Part shown: positions 19,747 to 32,851 of the stretch, one piece after another
Layout: each line of letters begins with the position of its first letter
Numbering within the stretch: the stretch's first letter is position 1
NCBI RefSeq assembly: GCF_014851915.1
Contig: NZ_JACVAP010000003.1
Coordinates: 1 to 64,000 of the forward strand
DNA: 64,000 nt
Direction: 5' to 3'
Origin: Xanthomonas sp. XNM01
Lineage (GTDB): Bacteria; Pseudomonadota; Gammaproteobacteria; Xanthomonadales; Xanthomonadaceae
Position numbers and translations under genes: made by a program
The notes under the pieces: model-generated
What the model was told of the DNA's origin: nothing
The model's database searches: none
Seen by the model: only the letters and a program-made list of their open reading frames with translations

Positions 19747-20940
19747 ATGTCCAACACCCAGCACTACGCCGACATCCTCGACGAGATCCGCGCCCAGGGG
19801 CTGTTCAAGTCCGAGCGCATCATCACCAGCCCGCAGTCCGCGCAGATCACCCTGGCCGACGGCCGCAGCGTGCTGAACTTCTGCGCCAACAACTACCTGG
19901 GCCTGGCCGACCATCCGGACATCATCCAGGCGGCCAAGGACGCGCTGGACACGCACGGCTTCGGCATGGCCTCGGTGCGCTTCATCTGCGGCACCCAGGA
20001 CCTGCACAAGCAGCTGGAGAAGACCATCGCCGACTTCTTCGGCACCGAGGACACGATCCTCTACGCCGCCTGCTTCGACGCCAACGGTGGCCTGTTCGAG
20101 CCGCTGCTGGGCGAGCACGACGCGATCATCTCCGACAGCCTCAACCATGCCTCGATCATCGACGGCGTGCGCCTGTGCAAGGCCAAGCGCTTCCGCTACG
20201 CCAACTGCGACATGGCCGACCTGGAGAAGCAGCTGCAGGCCGCCGACGCCGCCGGCTGCAGGACCAAGCTGATCACCACCGACGGCGTGTTCTCGATGGA
20301 CGGCTTCATCGCCCCGCTGGACGAGATCACCGCGCTGGCGAAGAAGTACGACGCGCTGGTCCACATCGACGAGTGCCATGCCACCGGCTTCCTCGGCGCC
20401 AGCGGCCGCGGCTCGGCCGAGGTCAAGGGCGTGCTCGACCGGATCGACATCATCACCGGCACGCTGGGCAAGGCGATGGGCGGCGCGCTGGGTGGCTTCA
20501 CCACCGCGAAGAAGGACGTGGTCGAGCTGCTGCGCCAGCGCTCGCGGCCCTACCTGTTCTCCAACTCGCTGCCGCCACACGTGGTCGCCGCCGGCATCAA
20601 GGCGTTCCAGATGCTGGCCGCCGCCGACGACCTGCGCGAACGCCTGGCCGACAACACCGCCTACTTCCGCGGCCGCATGATCGAAGCCGGCTTCGACATC
20701 AAGCCCGGGGTGCATCCGATCGCCCCGGTGATGCTGTACGACGCGCCGTTGGCGCAGCGCTTCGCCGAGCGCCTGCTGGAAGAAGGCATCTATGCGATCG
20801 GCTTCTTCTTCCCGGTGGTGCCGCAGGGCCAGGCGCGGATCCGCACGCAGATGAGCGCGGCGCACACCCGCGAACACCTGGACCGCGCGATCGATGCCTT
20901 CATCCGCATCGGCCGCGAACTGGGCGTGCTCAAGGACTGA
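19747..20940 (+). CDS. kbl: Glycine C-acetyltransferase (2-amino-3-ketobutyrate CoA ligase)
   Basis: Kbl cleaves 2-amino-3-oxobutyrate with CoA into glycine and acetyl-CoA, the step after Tdh. The 397-residue PLP enzyme of the alpha-oxoamine synthase family contains [63 protein letters not shown] and the PLP-lysine motif [15 protein letters not shown]. The ATG at 19747 gives the standard N-terminus. It is monocistronic here with its own terminator, unlike the kbl-tdh operon of E. coli. Confidence 0.97.
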   Translation: MSNTQHYADILDEIRAQGLFKSERIITSPQSAQITLADGRSVLNFCANNYLGLADHPDIIQAAKDALDTHGFGMASVRFICGTQDLHKQLEKTIADFFGTEDTILYAACFDANGGLFEPLLGEHDAIISDSLNHASIIDGVRLCKAKRFRYANCDMADLEKQLQAADAAGCRTKLITTDGVFSMDGFIAPLDEITALAKKYDALVHIDECHATGFLGASGRGSAEVKGVLDRIDIITGTLGKAMGGALGGFTTAKKDVVELLRQRSRPYLFSNSLPPHVVAAGIKAFQMLAAADDLRERLADNTAYFRGRMIEAGFDIKPGVHPIAPVMLYDAPLAQRFAERLLEEGIYAIGFFFPVVPQGQARIRTQMSAAHTREHLDRAIDAFIRIGRELGVLKD

Positions 20941-20964
20941 GCGCAACGCCGATCGTCGTCGACG

Positions 20965-20990
20965 AAAAAGGCGCCTGACGGCGCCTTTTT
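20965..20990. terminator. Bidirectional terminator between kbl and a lipoprotein gene
   Basis: An 11-bp perfect stem (aaaaaggcgcc / ggcgccttttt) with a 4-base loop ends in a T-run on both strands, which fits the convergent gene arrangement. Confidence 0.92.
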
Positions 20991-21011
20991 CCATCCTGCC
21001 ACCCGGGTGAC

Positions 21012-21326
21012 TCAATCCCGGCTGGTGGAGGCTGCGGGCGCGGCCCCCGGCGCATCGGTGCCGCGTGCGACGCGGATCCCGTTGGCCTTCATCCAGGCAT
21101 CGAACTGGTCGGCGGTCATCCGCGTCTCGCCCTGCTGCATCTCGAACCGGTAGCTGCCCTGCCCGTCCTTCTGTGCGGTGATCGACGGCGGCGCCGCGAC
21201 CGTCACCACCAGCGGCGCCTCGTCGGGCACCTCGGCCACCTGTTTTCCGCCCGACGCACAGCCGGTCGCCACCGCGGCGGCGCACGCGAGCAGGGCATAG
21301 GGGAACAGACGGCGACGGACAGACAT
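21012..21326 (-). CDS. Small putative lipoprotein with RMTADxFDAWMK C-terminal motif
   Basis: The 104-residue product has a signal sequence with lipobox-like VATGC near residue 23. The C-terminal part reads RFEMQQGETRMTADQFDAWM and then KANGIRVARG, followed by a low-complexity Ala/Pro tail. Nearly the same block occurs in the exported protein at 22220-22729, with the pseudouridine synthase gene between them. I recognise no named family. An aggag ribosome site 7-8 bases upstream supports the start at 21326. It is probably envelope-associated; the function is unknown. Confidence 0.78.
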   Translation of the reverse strand: MSVRRRLFPYALLACAAAVATGCASGGKQVAEVPDEAPLVVTVAAPPSITAQKDGQGSYRFEMQQGETRMTADQFDAWMKANGIRVARGTDAPGAAPAASTSRD

Positions 21327-21429
21327 GGCATCACTCCTGGCAGCGGACACCCAGCCTAATCCAGATCCGCAGGAATGCAAGCTATCTCGTTGAATTAACT
21401 GGATGCAGTGTGACGTAGGCCTGACCGAT

Positions 21430-22203
21430 TCAGCTGGATGAGCGCAACTCGCCCACTTCCTCCGGCGCAAGCTCGCGCCACTGGCCTTTGCCCAGCGCCC
21501 CCAGCTGCAGCGCCCCGATCGCGACCCGCACCAGGCGCAGCGTCGCCAGATCGCAGGCCGCCAGCAGCCGCCGGATCTGCCGGTTGCGGCCTTCGTCCAG
21601 CACCACCTCGAGCCAGGCGTTCCTGCCGCCACTGCGCAGCAGGGTGACCGCATGGGCCGCCAGCCGTTCGCCCTCCACCGTCACGCCGGCACGGATCGCC
21701 GCCAGGCGCGCCGCGTCGGGCACCGCATCGACCTGCACGTGGTAGGTCTTCAGCGGCCCGGTGGCCGGATCGGTCAGGCGCGCCGCCCACACCGGGTCGT
21801 TGCTGAACAGCAGCAGGCCTTCGCTGGCCTTGTCCAGCCGGCCGACCGGCGCCAGCCACGGCAGGCCGGCACCGTCGAAACAGCGATAGACCGTCTCACG
21901 GCCCTGTTCGTCGCGGACACTGGTGACCAGGCCGCGCGGCTTGTTGAGCATCAGATAGCGGCGCTGCGCCGGCGCGGTCGCGACCTCGTCGACCACCACG
22001 CCACGCATGCCATCGCGGATCGGATGCTCGGGATCGAGGATCACCCGGCCATCGACGCGAACGCGGCCCGCGCGGATCCAGACGGCCGCCTCGGTCCGCG
22101 AACACAGACCGGCCTTGGACAGCACCCGCGCCAGTCCATGCCGGGGCGCCGTGCCGGGAACGGACTGCCGCGTCGCCTGCCGGGGGGGCCGCAACGCCTT
22201 CAT
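21430..22203 (-). CDS. RsuA/RluB family pseudouridine synthase
   Basis: The 257-residue protein has an N-terminal S4 RNA-binding domain (GLARVLSKAGLCSRTEAAVW to GRVRVDGRVI) and a catalytic domain with the RsuA-family motif PVGRLDKASEGLLLFSND, where the Asp of GRLD is the nucleophile. KTYHVQVDAVPD and DEGRNRQIRRLLAACDLAT are also family signatures. It isomerises uridine to pseudouridine in rRNA; whether the target is 16S (RsuA), 23S (RluB/RluE) or RluF-like cannot be told from this. The start at MKALRPPRQ was chosen; longer in-frame sequence overlaps the next gene. Confidence 0.93.
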   Translation of the reverse strand: MKALRPPRQATRQSVPGTAPRHGLARVLSKAGLCSRTEAAVWIRAGRVRVDGRVILDPEHPIRDGMRGVVVDEVATAPAQRRYLMLNKPRGLVTSVRDEQGRETVYRCFDGAGLPWLAPVGRLDKASEGLLLFSNDPVWAARLTDPATGPLKTYHVQVDAVPDAARLAAIRAGVTVEGERLAAHAVTLLRSGGRNAWLEVVLDEGRNRQIRRLLAACDLATLRLVRVAIGALQLGALGKGQWRELAPEEVGELRSSS

Positions 22204-22219
22204 CCCGCGCTGGACCGGA

Positions 22220-22729
22220 TCAGTCCTTGCTCGCCGCCGGCTCGGCCGGCGCGGCGGCCGGCTGCGCGGCGGCGGCCGGAGCGGCGGCGCCCCTGGCCAC
22301 GCGCACGCCACGCGACTTCATCCAGGCATCGAACTCGTCGGCGGTCATGCGCTTGCCTCCCTGGCTCATGTCGAAGCGCCAGGGCGTGTTGTCGAACTCG
22401 GTCTGCGGCTTGTAGGCCGACGGATCGTTGGGATTGGCCGCGGCCGGCGCCGGCATCGCCTTGGCGACGTTGCGGCAGCCGTCGATCCGCAGGCGCAGCA
22501 GCACGCGATCAAGCGCCTGCGCCGGGTCCTGCGCCGGGGCCAGCACGCCACTGGGCATGCCCAGCTGCGACGTACGCGACCCGAGTTCGGCGGCGACCGG
22601 CGCGATCGCGGTGGCCGACAGCGGCAGCGGCTGGGGGATCGCACCGGCGGTGCAGTCGGGGGCGGCCTGCGCGATCGCCGGCAGCAGGGTCAGGCCGAAC
22701 AGGCCGGCAGCGGCGGCGATACGGAGCAT
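22220..22729 (-). CDS. Exported protein with RMTADxFDAWMK C-terminal motif
   Basis: The 169-residue protein has a signal peptide (MLRIAAAAGLFGLTLLPAIAQA) and a mature part with two cysteines that could pair. The C-terminal block RFDMSQGGKRMTADEFDAWM, then KSRGVRVARG, matches the lipoprotein at 21012-21326 almost residue for residue and is followed by an Ala/Pro tail. The start at 22729 was preferred over the ATG at 22738 because gaagga is 8 bases upstream of the former and too close to the latter. The function is unknown; the shared block suggests duplication of a domain with a common partner. Confidence 0.8.
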   Translation of the reverse strand: MLRIAAAAGLFGLTLLPAIAQAAPDCTAGAIPQPLPLSATAIAPVAAELGSRTSQLGMPSGVLAPAQDPAQALDRVLLRLRIDGCRNVAKAMPAPAAANPNDPSAYKPQTEFDNTPWRFDMSQGGKRMTADEFDAWMKSRGVRVARGAAAPAAAAQPAAAPAEPAASKD

Positions 22730-22823
22730 GGACGTCATCCTTCAGGCGGTGCGGGGAGTGTAGGCAGCGGGCAGCGGCGATTCAACAGAATCGCGGACGC
22801 ATGCAGTGCCTGCCCTGAAAAGA

Positions 22824-22851
22824 ACAAGGCCCGGCGGATGCCGGGCCTTGT
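22824..22851 (-). terminator. Terminator of ompA
   Basis: A perfect 12-bp stem (acaaggcccggc / gccgggccttgt) with a 4-base loop lies 28 bp after the ompA stop. A T-rich stretch follows on the minus strand. Confidence 0.85.
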
Positions 22852-22878
22852 CGTGTCGCATGCAGCTGGATCCCAGGA

Positions 22879-23979
22879 TCAGTTCTGGACGTTCAGCTCG
22901 GTACGACGGTTCTTCGCGCGGCCTTCCGGATTGTCCGAACCATCCGGGTTGGCGTTCGGCGCGATCGGACGGCTCTCGCCGTAGCCGGTCGGGCCGACCA
23001 GACGCGAGGCGGCGACGCCATTGCTGGTCAGGTAGTCGTACACGGCCTTCGCACGACGCTCGGACAGCTTCTGGTTGTACTCGTCGGTGCCCTTCGAGTC
23101 GGTGTGGCCGGCGACTTCGACGCGCAGATCCGGGTAACGCTTCAGGATCTCGGTGGCCTCGCTCAGGATCGCCACGGCGTCCGGACGCAGGGTCGACTTG
23201 TCGAAGTCGAAGTTCACGCCCTTCAGGTCGATCGAGATCGGAACCGGGCAGCCGTCCGGACCGATGGCCTGGCCGGGCTGCGAGTTCGGGCACTTGTCGT
23301 CGCAGTTGTTGACGCCGTCGCCGTCGTCATCCAGATCCGCGCAGCTCGGAGCGGCCGGAGCCGGCGGCGGCGGCGGCGGAGCGGCGACCGGAGCCGGGCC
23401 CAGCGGGATCACGACGCCGACCGAGGCCAGCAGGTCGCCGAAGCGGTCTTCGTTCGGAGCGTGCACGCTCTGGTCGTCGAAGTCGCCACGGTAGGCCAGC
23501 TCGGCGCGCACGGCGACGCGCTTGTCGAAGGTGGTCTGCAGACCGACGCCGACCTTGGCGGCCAGGTTGTTGTCACGGCGCTGACCCGGCGAGTTCGGGC
23601 TCGGCGAGGCGTCGAACTCTTCCTCGGCGCGCTGCAGGCCCAGGCCGAACAGCAGGTACGGGTTCCAGCCGCGGCCTTCGGTCACGAAGTGGCGACGCAG
23701 GTCCAGCGAGATGCCGTACTGGCTCCAGTTCAGATCCTTGTTGGCCTCGAGGCCCGGGTTCTGGTAGTTCAGCTCGCCATCCAGCGACCAGGTCGGGCTG
23801 ATGAACTTGCCCAGGCCCAGGGTGCCGAACGGAGCGTCCTCGGTGGTGCGATCGCTGTCCTGGAAGTTGAAACCGGCCGAACCGGTCAGGTACCAGCGGT
23901 CGTCGAACTCCTGTGCGGACGCGGCCTGCGCCACGGCGAGACCGCCGAGCAGCGCAGCAGTCAGAAGTTTCTTATTCAT
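22879..23979 (-). CDS. ompA: OmpA family outer membrane protein
   Basis: The 366-residue protein has a signal peptide (MNKKLLTAALLGGLAVAQAASA) and an N-terminal eight-strand barrel-like region to about residue 195. A Pro/Ala hinge is followed by a calcium-binding thrombospondin type 3-like segment (DLDDDGDGVNNCDDKCPNSQ). The C-terminal OmpA domain has VNFDFDKSTLRPDAV, VAGHTDSKGTDEYNQKLSERR and RRTEL, the peptidoglycan-binding signature. It anchors the outer membrane to the cell wall. aaggag 7 bases upstream of the ATG and a dedicated terminator suggest strong monocistronic expression. The AT-rich 24120-24180 stretch upstream likely holds its promoter. Confidence 0.95.
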   Translation of the reverse strand: MNKKLLTAALLGGLAVAQAASAQEFDDRWYLTGSAGFNFQDSDRTTEDAPFGTLGLGKFISPTWSLDGELNYQNPGLEANKDLNWSQYGISLDLRRHFVTEGRGWNPYLLFGLGLQRAEEEFDASPSPNSPGQRRDNNLAAKVGVGLQTTFDKRVAVRAELAYRGDFDDQSVHAPNEDRFGDLLASVGVVIPLGPAPVAAPPPPPPAPAAPSCADLDDDGDGVNNCDDKCPNSQPGQAIGPDGCPVPISIDLKGVNFDFDKSTLRPDAVAILSEATEILKRYPDLRVEVAGHTDSKGTDEYNQKLSERRAKAVYDYLTSNGVAASRLVGPTGYGESRPIAPNANPDGSDNPEGRAKNRRTELNVQN

Positions 23980-24265
23980 CTGCAGCTCCTTGATATTCGG
24001 GGTAGAGATACGGGTGCCTCAGGAATCACTCAGATGCCCAAGACACCTCGGGGCATCCCTGACGGCCGTACAGTCACGTCGTCGCCGCGAAGGTTAGGCG
24101 GGACTAGGTGAAGACGGTGTTAACAGTACCATAACATGTGAAAACAAGTCGAAACGGTCACGTTTCCGCATATTGCGTGTTGACGCTGCCCGCGGAATCG
24201 CCGCACGGACCTGAACCGGTTGGGCCCCGCCCGTATCCTGTGGTCCCCCAGCAAGGAGTTTCCAG

Positions 24266-25282
24266 ATGAAGGCCATCGGCTTCACCCGCTACCTGTCCAT
24301 CGACGATCCGAACGCGCTGCAGGACCTGGAACTGCCGGTCCCGACAGCCACCGGCCAGGACATCCTGGTGCGCGTGGAGGCGGTGTCGGTCAATCCGGTC
24401 GACACCAAGCTGCGTGCGCCGAAATCGCAGGTCGAGGCGCAGCCGCGCGTGCTCGGCTTCGATGCGGCAGGCGTGGTCGAGGCGGTCGGCCCCGAGGTCA
24501 CCCTGTTCCAGCCCGGCGACGCGGTCTATTACGCCGGCGACGTCACCCGTCCCGGCAGCAACGCGCAGTACCAGCTGGTCGACGAGCGCCTGGTCGCGGC
24601 CAAACCCGACACGCTGGACTTCGCCCAGGCCGCGGCGCTGCCGCTGGTGACGATCACAGCCTGGGAGCTGCTGTTCGAGCGCATGCCCTACCACTTCGAC
24701 GGCGAGACGCCGCAGGGCACGCTGCTGGTGATCGGCGGCGCCGGCGGCGTCGGCTCGATCGCGATCCAGCTGGCCAGGCGCGCGCGCTTCACCGTGGTCG
24801 CCACCGCGTCGCGGCCGGAGACGGTCGCCTGGTGCCGCGAACTCGGTGCCGACCACGTGATCGACCATCGCCAGCCGCTGCCCCCGCAGCTGGCCGCGCT
24901 GGGCATCGCCAGCATCGACGCGGCGATCAACCTGGCCGACACCGACCGCTACTGGACCGAACTGGGCGAGCTGCTGGCGCCGCAGGGCCATGTCGGCCTG
25001 ATCGTCGAGCCGGCCGGCGAACTGCGCATCGGCGACCCGTACAAGGCCAAGTGCATCGGCATCCACTGGGAGATGATGTTCGCGCGGCCGCGCTTCCGCA
25101 CCGCCGACATGATCCGCCATCACCAGATCCTCAGCCGCGCGGCCAGCCTGGTCGACGCCGGCCAGCTGCGCGGCATCCACCGGCAGACGCTGGGCACGAT
25201 CAACGCGGCCAACCTGCGCGAGGCGCACCGACAGCTGGAATCGGGCAGCACGATCGGCAAGCTGGTGCTGGCCGGCTGGTAA
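24266..25282 (+). CDS. Zinc-type alcohol dehydrogenase-like / quinone oxidoreductase family protein
   Basis: The 338-residue MDR-superfamily protein starts MKAIGFTRYLSIDDPNALQD. It has VEAVSVNPVDTKLRAP, RVLGFDAAGVVEAVGPEV, and the nucleotide-binding motif VIGGAGGVGSIAIQLARRA near residue 155. The zinc-binding cysteines and GHE motif of true alcohol dehydrogenases are absent, so this is most like the zinc-free NADPH:quinone reductase branch often annotated as ZADH. The substrate is unknown. A clear aaggag lies 7 bases before the ATG, and a terminator follows. Confidence 0.9.
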   Translation: MKAIGFTRYLSIDDPNALQDLELPVPTATGQDILVRVEAVSVNPVDTKLRAPKSQVEAQPRVLGFDAAGVVEAVGPEVTLFQPGDAVYYAGDVTRPGSNAQYQLVDERLVAAKPDTLDFAQAAALPLVTITAWELLFERMPYHFDGETPQGTLLVIGGAGGVGSIAIQLARRARFTVVATASRPETVAWCRELGADHVIDHRQPLPPQLAALGIASIDAAINLADTDRYWTELGELLAPQGHVGLIVEPAGELRIGDPYKAKCIGIHWEMMFARPRFRTADMIRHHQILSRAASLVDAGQLRGIHRQTLGTINAANLREAHRQLESGSTIGKLVLAGW

Positions 25283-25308
25283 ACGCGGCAAGGCGCTGCG
25301 CAGACGAC

Positions 25309-25338
25309 GAGGCCCGCCGGTGCGTACCGGCGGGCCTC
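25309..25338. terminator. Bidirectional terminator between the dehydrogenase and the SMC gene
   Basis: A perfect 13-bp stem (gaggcccgccggt / accggcgggcctc) with a 4-base loop lies between convergent genes. T-runs are short, so it may act partly by stem strength. Confidence 0.8.
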
Positions 25339-25375
25339 ATGCGTTGCAGCGCGACGATCACTCGGTCAGACGCGC

Positions 25376-28180
25376 TCAGGCCGCTGCAGGCGCTCCGCGG
25401 TCGCGCTTGAGCACCGCCACCGGCTCGGCCCAGGTGCTGCCGGCGCGGCGCTTGCTGGTCGCCATCACCAGGTCGGAGGGCTCGAACACGTTGAGGTTGT
25501 GGGTGATCGGCGTGGTCAGGATGTACTGCGCATCGGTGCTGCGCAGGAAGCGGCCGACCTTCTCGATGTTGAACACGTCCAGATGCGCGAACGGTTCGTC
25601 GATGAACACGAAGCCGCCCGGCTGTTCCTCGTCGCGCAGCAGCGCCACCAGCAGCAGCAGCGACTTCATCACCTGCTGGCCGCCCGAAGCCTCGCCGTCG
25701 TCCAGCCCGATCCAGCCCTTGCGGTCGAAGTCGAAACGCACGGTGAGGCCGGCCTGGGCCAGGGCCAGGTCCTCGTTGACCAGCTCCGGCATCTCGACGT
25801 CGACGCCGATGCCGGCCAGCTCGCCGAGCGCGGCGAGGTTGCGGCGATAGCGCCGCACGGTGGCGCGCAGCACGTTGATGTACGCGCCGCGCGCTTCCTC
25901 GGTGATGCGGCGGGCGCGGTACAGATGCGCCTCGCGCTTGCCGATGGTCTCTTCCAGCGCGCCATGGTCGGCGCCGAACTTGTCGCGCAGCGCCAGGCAG
26001 GCGTCGTCCTCGACGAAGCCGCCGCGCTCGAGCCGGTCCTCGATCCGCTCCAGCTCGCGGCGGACCGCGCCGGCGCTCTCGAACTCCTCGCGCGCCTGGC
26101 GCAGGGCGGCCGGCGTGCGCCAGGCCTCCGGCATCTGCGCGCGTCGGCGGCGGAACTCGAGCATGCGCTGGACCAGCGCGTGCCGCTCGTTGCCGATCTG
26201 GCTGCCGCGGTCGCGCAGCTCCTGCGCCAGCGAACGCAGTTCACCGGCGCGGCTGGCGGCGGCGATGCTTTCGGCCTTCTCCAGCGCCTCGCTGCCGTCC
26301 AGGCGGTTGCGCGCCTCGGCCAGCGCCAGCGCCGCCTGCTGCGCGGCTTCGGCCAGCAGCGGCAGGCGTTCGGCGGCATCGGCGAACTCGGCGGCGCGGG
26401 TCACCAGCTCCTGGCCGGCATCCAGGCCGAGCAGGCGGGTCTGGTCGGCGGCGACCTTCTGCCCGAGCGCGGCCAGTTCCTGTTCACGGGCCTGACCGCG
26501 CTGCAGCAGCGCGGCGGCCTCGGCACGCAGGTCGGCCAGCCGCGCCTGGCGGGCGCCGGCGCCGAAGTGATGCTGACCACCGCCGATGAAGCGGCCGCCG
26601 CGGTGTTCGCGCAGATAGCCCTTGGCGGTGATCCAGTCCTGGCCCTTGGGAAGACGGTGGCCATCCTCGACATCCTGCACGCGCTGGATGCGGTCGAGCT
26701 GGCGCGGCAGCCACGCCGGCGGATCGGCCGAGAAATGCACGACCTCCAGCAGCGAGCCGCGGGTCGGCTTCTCGACCGGCGCGCGGTCGGCGACGACGAA
26801 GTGCCGGTACTGCAGCTTCTCGCCCAGCGCCCAGGCCTGCGAGGCATCGCGCGGCGAATCCAGCAGCAGCAGGTGGCGATACGGCGCCAGCACGGCCTCG
26901 ATCGCCACCGCCCACTGCGGGTCGGCGACCTCGACCAGTTCGGTCAGCACGCGGTGGCCGATGCCGGCCTGGTCGAGTGCGGCGCGGAAATCGCGCTCGA
27001 ACGGCTCGACCACGCGCCCGCCACCGCTGAGCGCGGCCACCTGGGCGACGATCTCGCCATTGCGCTGGCGGTCGCGCTCGGCCTCGAGCTTGAGCTCGGC
27101 CTGGCGGCGGCGGCCATCCTCGACCTGGCGGCTGAGGGTGTCGACGTCGACGCTGCCGCGCTCGGCCTGCAGCCGCGCCAGTTCGTCGTGGCGACGGACC
27201 AGGTGCTCGGCATCGCGCGCCAGGTCGCGGGCTTCGGTGAAGGCCGCTTCGGCCGCACGCACGCCGGCCTTGGCGTCGATCAGTTCGGCGCGCAGTTCCT
27301 CGCGGCGGTTGCCGGACGCGGCGTCCTCGGCCTGCAGCGCGGCATGCGCGCGTTCGCGCTCGCGCAGGCCACGGCGCAGGCCGGTCAGGCGCGGGCGCGC
27401 GCCGTCGATGGTGGCCTTCAGGTCGGCCAGTTCCACCTTCGGCGCGATCTCGGCCTGCAGCCGTTGCTGCTGGTTGCGCAGCGCGCGGCCTTCCTCGAAC
27501 GAACGCACGTCGGCGCGCGAGGATTCCAGACGCAGATGCAGCTCGGCCAGGCCCTGCTGCAGCTGGCCGATCTCCTTCTCCACGTCGAACTGGTCGGCGC
27601 GGGCGCGCTGGTAGTCGTCCAGCACCGCCTTGTCCTCGAACACGTCGAAGACCAGCTGCAGCAGTTCGCGCGGCGACAGCTGGCAGAGCTTGTCGGTGGC
27701 GCCCTGCTCCAGGGTCAGCACCCGGCAGATCGCGCGGCTCAGGCCGGCGCCGGCCAGCCGCACGCGGTAGTCGCGCACGCCCAGCCATTCGCCGCCCTGC
27801 TCCAGCGTCTCCACCGGCACGTCGCCGGCGACCACCTGGTAGTCGCGGGTCCAGTCGCCGCCGCGCTTGCGGATCCGGCAGGCGATCGTCACCTGCTCGT
27901 CCATGCACGGGAAGAACGCGCGCTTGCCGCGCCGGTCGACCGGATTGCTGACCACCGCGCGCAGCCAGGCGAACGGCTTGCCGTTGTGCCGCAGGTAGGT
28001 CTTGTAGTCGCGCGCCATGTCGCGGTCGTCGATCGCCAGCAGCGTGCGCAGCGCGTCGAGCAGCGTGGTCTTGCCAGAGCCGTTCGGGCCGACCACGGTG
28101 ATGATCGACGCGTCCAGCGGCAGTTCGTAGCGCTGCCAGTAATCCCAGTGCACCACTTCCAGGCTGCGGAACTCAAACAT
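25376..28180 (-). CDS. SMC-like ATPase, MksB/MukB-type condensin subunit candidate
   Basis: The 934-residue protein has the SMC layout. An N-terminal head carries Walker [15 protein letters not shown] at residues 31-44. A coiled-coil arm runs over about 195-390, a globular hinge-like region over about 395-545 (VLTELVEVADPQWAVAIEAV), and a returning coiled coil over about 545-770. The C-terminal head has SGGQQVM at 832-838 and Walker B GGFVFIDEPFAHLD with Asp861-Glu862. SGGQ departs from the LSGGE of canonical Smc. Arms of about 200 residues are shorter than in Smc. Preceding genes encode kite- and kleisin-like proteins and overlap it, so a MksBEF-like chromosome-organising complex is inferred. 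RecN or Rad50 are alternatives, but gene context argues against them. Confidence 0.85.
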   Translation of the reverse strand: MFEFRSLEVVHWDYWQRYELPLDASIITVVGPNGSGKTTLLDALRTLLAIDDRDMARDYKTYLRHNGKPFAWLRAVVSNPVDRRGKRAFFPCMDEQVTIACRIRKRGGDWTRDYQVVAGDVPVETLEQGGEWLGVRDYRVRLAGAGLSRAICRVLTLEQGATDKLCQLSPRELLQLVFDVFEDKAVLDDYQRARADQFDVEKEIGQLQQGLAELHLRLESSRADVRSFEEGRALRNQQQRLQAEIAPKVELADLKATIDGARPRLTGLRRGLRERERAHAALQAEDAASGNRREELRAELIDAKAGVRAAEAAFTEARDLARDAEHLVRRHDELARLQAERGSVDVDTLSRQVEDGRRRQAELKLEAERDRQRNGEIVAQVAALSGGGRVVEPFERDFRAALDQAGIGHRVLTELVEVADPQWAVAIEAVLAPYRHLLLLDSPRDASQAWALGEKLQYRHFVVADRAPVEKPTRGSLLEVVHFSADPPAWLPRQLDRIQRVQDVEDGHRLPKGQDWITAKGYLREHRGGRFIGGGQHHFGAGARQARLADLRAEAAALLQRGQAREQELAALGQKVAADQTRLLGLDAGQELVTRAAEFADAAERLPLLAEAAQQAALALAEARNRLDGSEALEKAESIAAASRAGELRSLAQELRDRGSQIGNERHALVQRMLEFRRRRAQMPEAWRTPAALRQAREEFESAGAVRRELERIEDRLERGGFVEDDACLALRDKFGADHGALEETIGKREAHLYRARRITEEARGAYINVLRATVRRYRRNLAALGELAGIGVDVEMPELVNEDLALAQAGLTVRFDFDRKGWIGLDDGEASGGQQVMKSLLLLVALLRDEEQPGGFVFIDEPFAHLDVFNIEKVGRFLRSTDAQYILTTPITHNLNVFEPSDLVMATSKRRAGSTWAEPVAVLKRDRGAPAAA

Positions 28181-28915
28181 CGTCCTGCTCCTCGTCCTGC
28201 ACGGCCGGCTCGTAGGCCGGCTCGGACGTCATGTCGTTGCCTGCATCGCCGTCGGCCTCGTCGGGCGGCGGCGCGGCCGCCTGCGAGGCGCGCGCCTCGG
28301 CGATCACATGCGCCAGCGCGCCGTCCATCACCCGCGCGGCGATGCGTTCGTAGTCGAAGGCCAGGTCCAGCATCGGGCCTTCGTGGATGCGCTCCTTGCG
28401 GCGGGTGATGAAGCCCTGCCGGGCCAGCGCGCCCAGGTTCATCTGGATCCGGTTCTTGCCGCCGAGGCGGTCGCCGAAGTCGGCCAGCAGGGTGCGCTCG
28501 TTGATCGGGTCGACCATCTCCGCACCGACCGGCACCGGCTTGAGCTCGGCGAACATCTGCTCCTGGTCCTGCTGGCGGTCGCTTTCCTGGCGCGCGATCT
28601 GGCGCTGGCGCTTGGGCAGCACCAGCAGCGCCCACAGCACCACCAGCAGCGCCAGCGCGTCGCGGCTCAGCTGCAGGTTGCTGGCCGACCAGGATTCGGC
28701 GTGGCCGAACACCTCGGCCTCCTGCTGGCGGGCGATGCCGACCGCGACATGCGCGGCGTACGGATGTTCGAGCAGGCGCAGGCCGGCGGCGGCCAGGCGG
28801 CGTTCCAGGTCGGCGCGCAGTTCGGCGTCGACCAGCATCTGGCGCACGGCGCGGTCGTCGCGCGGCAGCCAGCGCTCGGCCAGCAGCCGGGCGATCAGGG
28901 AAGCGGTGGAGTCGT

Positions 28916-28919
<4 letters not shown>
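28173..28919 (-). CDS. MksE/kite-like subunit of the SMC operon
   Basis: The 248-residue protein starts at an ATG that overlaps the stop of the upstream gene (ATGA), and its end overlaps the SMC start by 8 bp. Residues 138-185 (PINERTLLADFGDRLGGKNR to GALARQGFITRRKERIHEG) read as a winged helix like the second one in MukE/MksE. Residues 88-102 (ALALLVVLWALLVLP) are strongly hydrophobic; I read this as a buried helix, but a membrane segment is not excluded. The C-terminal 45 residues are acidic. By position and size it should be the kite partner bridging kleisin and SMC. Sequence similarity alone is weak. Confidence 0.65.
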
Positions 28920-32558
<3,639 letters not shown>

Positions 32559-32851
32559 ACCGCCGATCCGGACGGCCGGTGGCGCCTTCACGGGCGCTCC
32601 GGCCAACCCCAGCGAGCCCCCTCCCGTCAACCTTGCCTATTCAGTTTTGGTTCGGATCGGCGCGCCTATCTTGCGCGCCACTTCGACCCGCCCCCTTCGG
32701 CAGGTCTTGCCGGCACACCAGATTCCTGCCGGCTTCCCGGGCGACCCGTGGCAGCGGTCGCCTCCCCATGACGCCCAGCAGTGTCCTGTCGATGTTCCGC
32801 CCCGCGTTGGGACGGAGCAGGCCGCTGCGAAGACGGAGCAAGGAGAAGTAG

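Noticed and set aside
23362-23392. GGC/GCC-rich tract as a microsatellite
   Set aside because: It encodes the Pro/Ala hinge of OmpA and is explained by coding for proline.
25499-28408. A 969-codon plus-strand frame opposite the SMC gene
   Set aside because: The minus-strand frame has Walker A, signature and Walker B motifs in SMC order; the plus-strand one has none.
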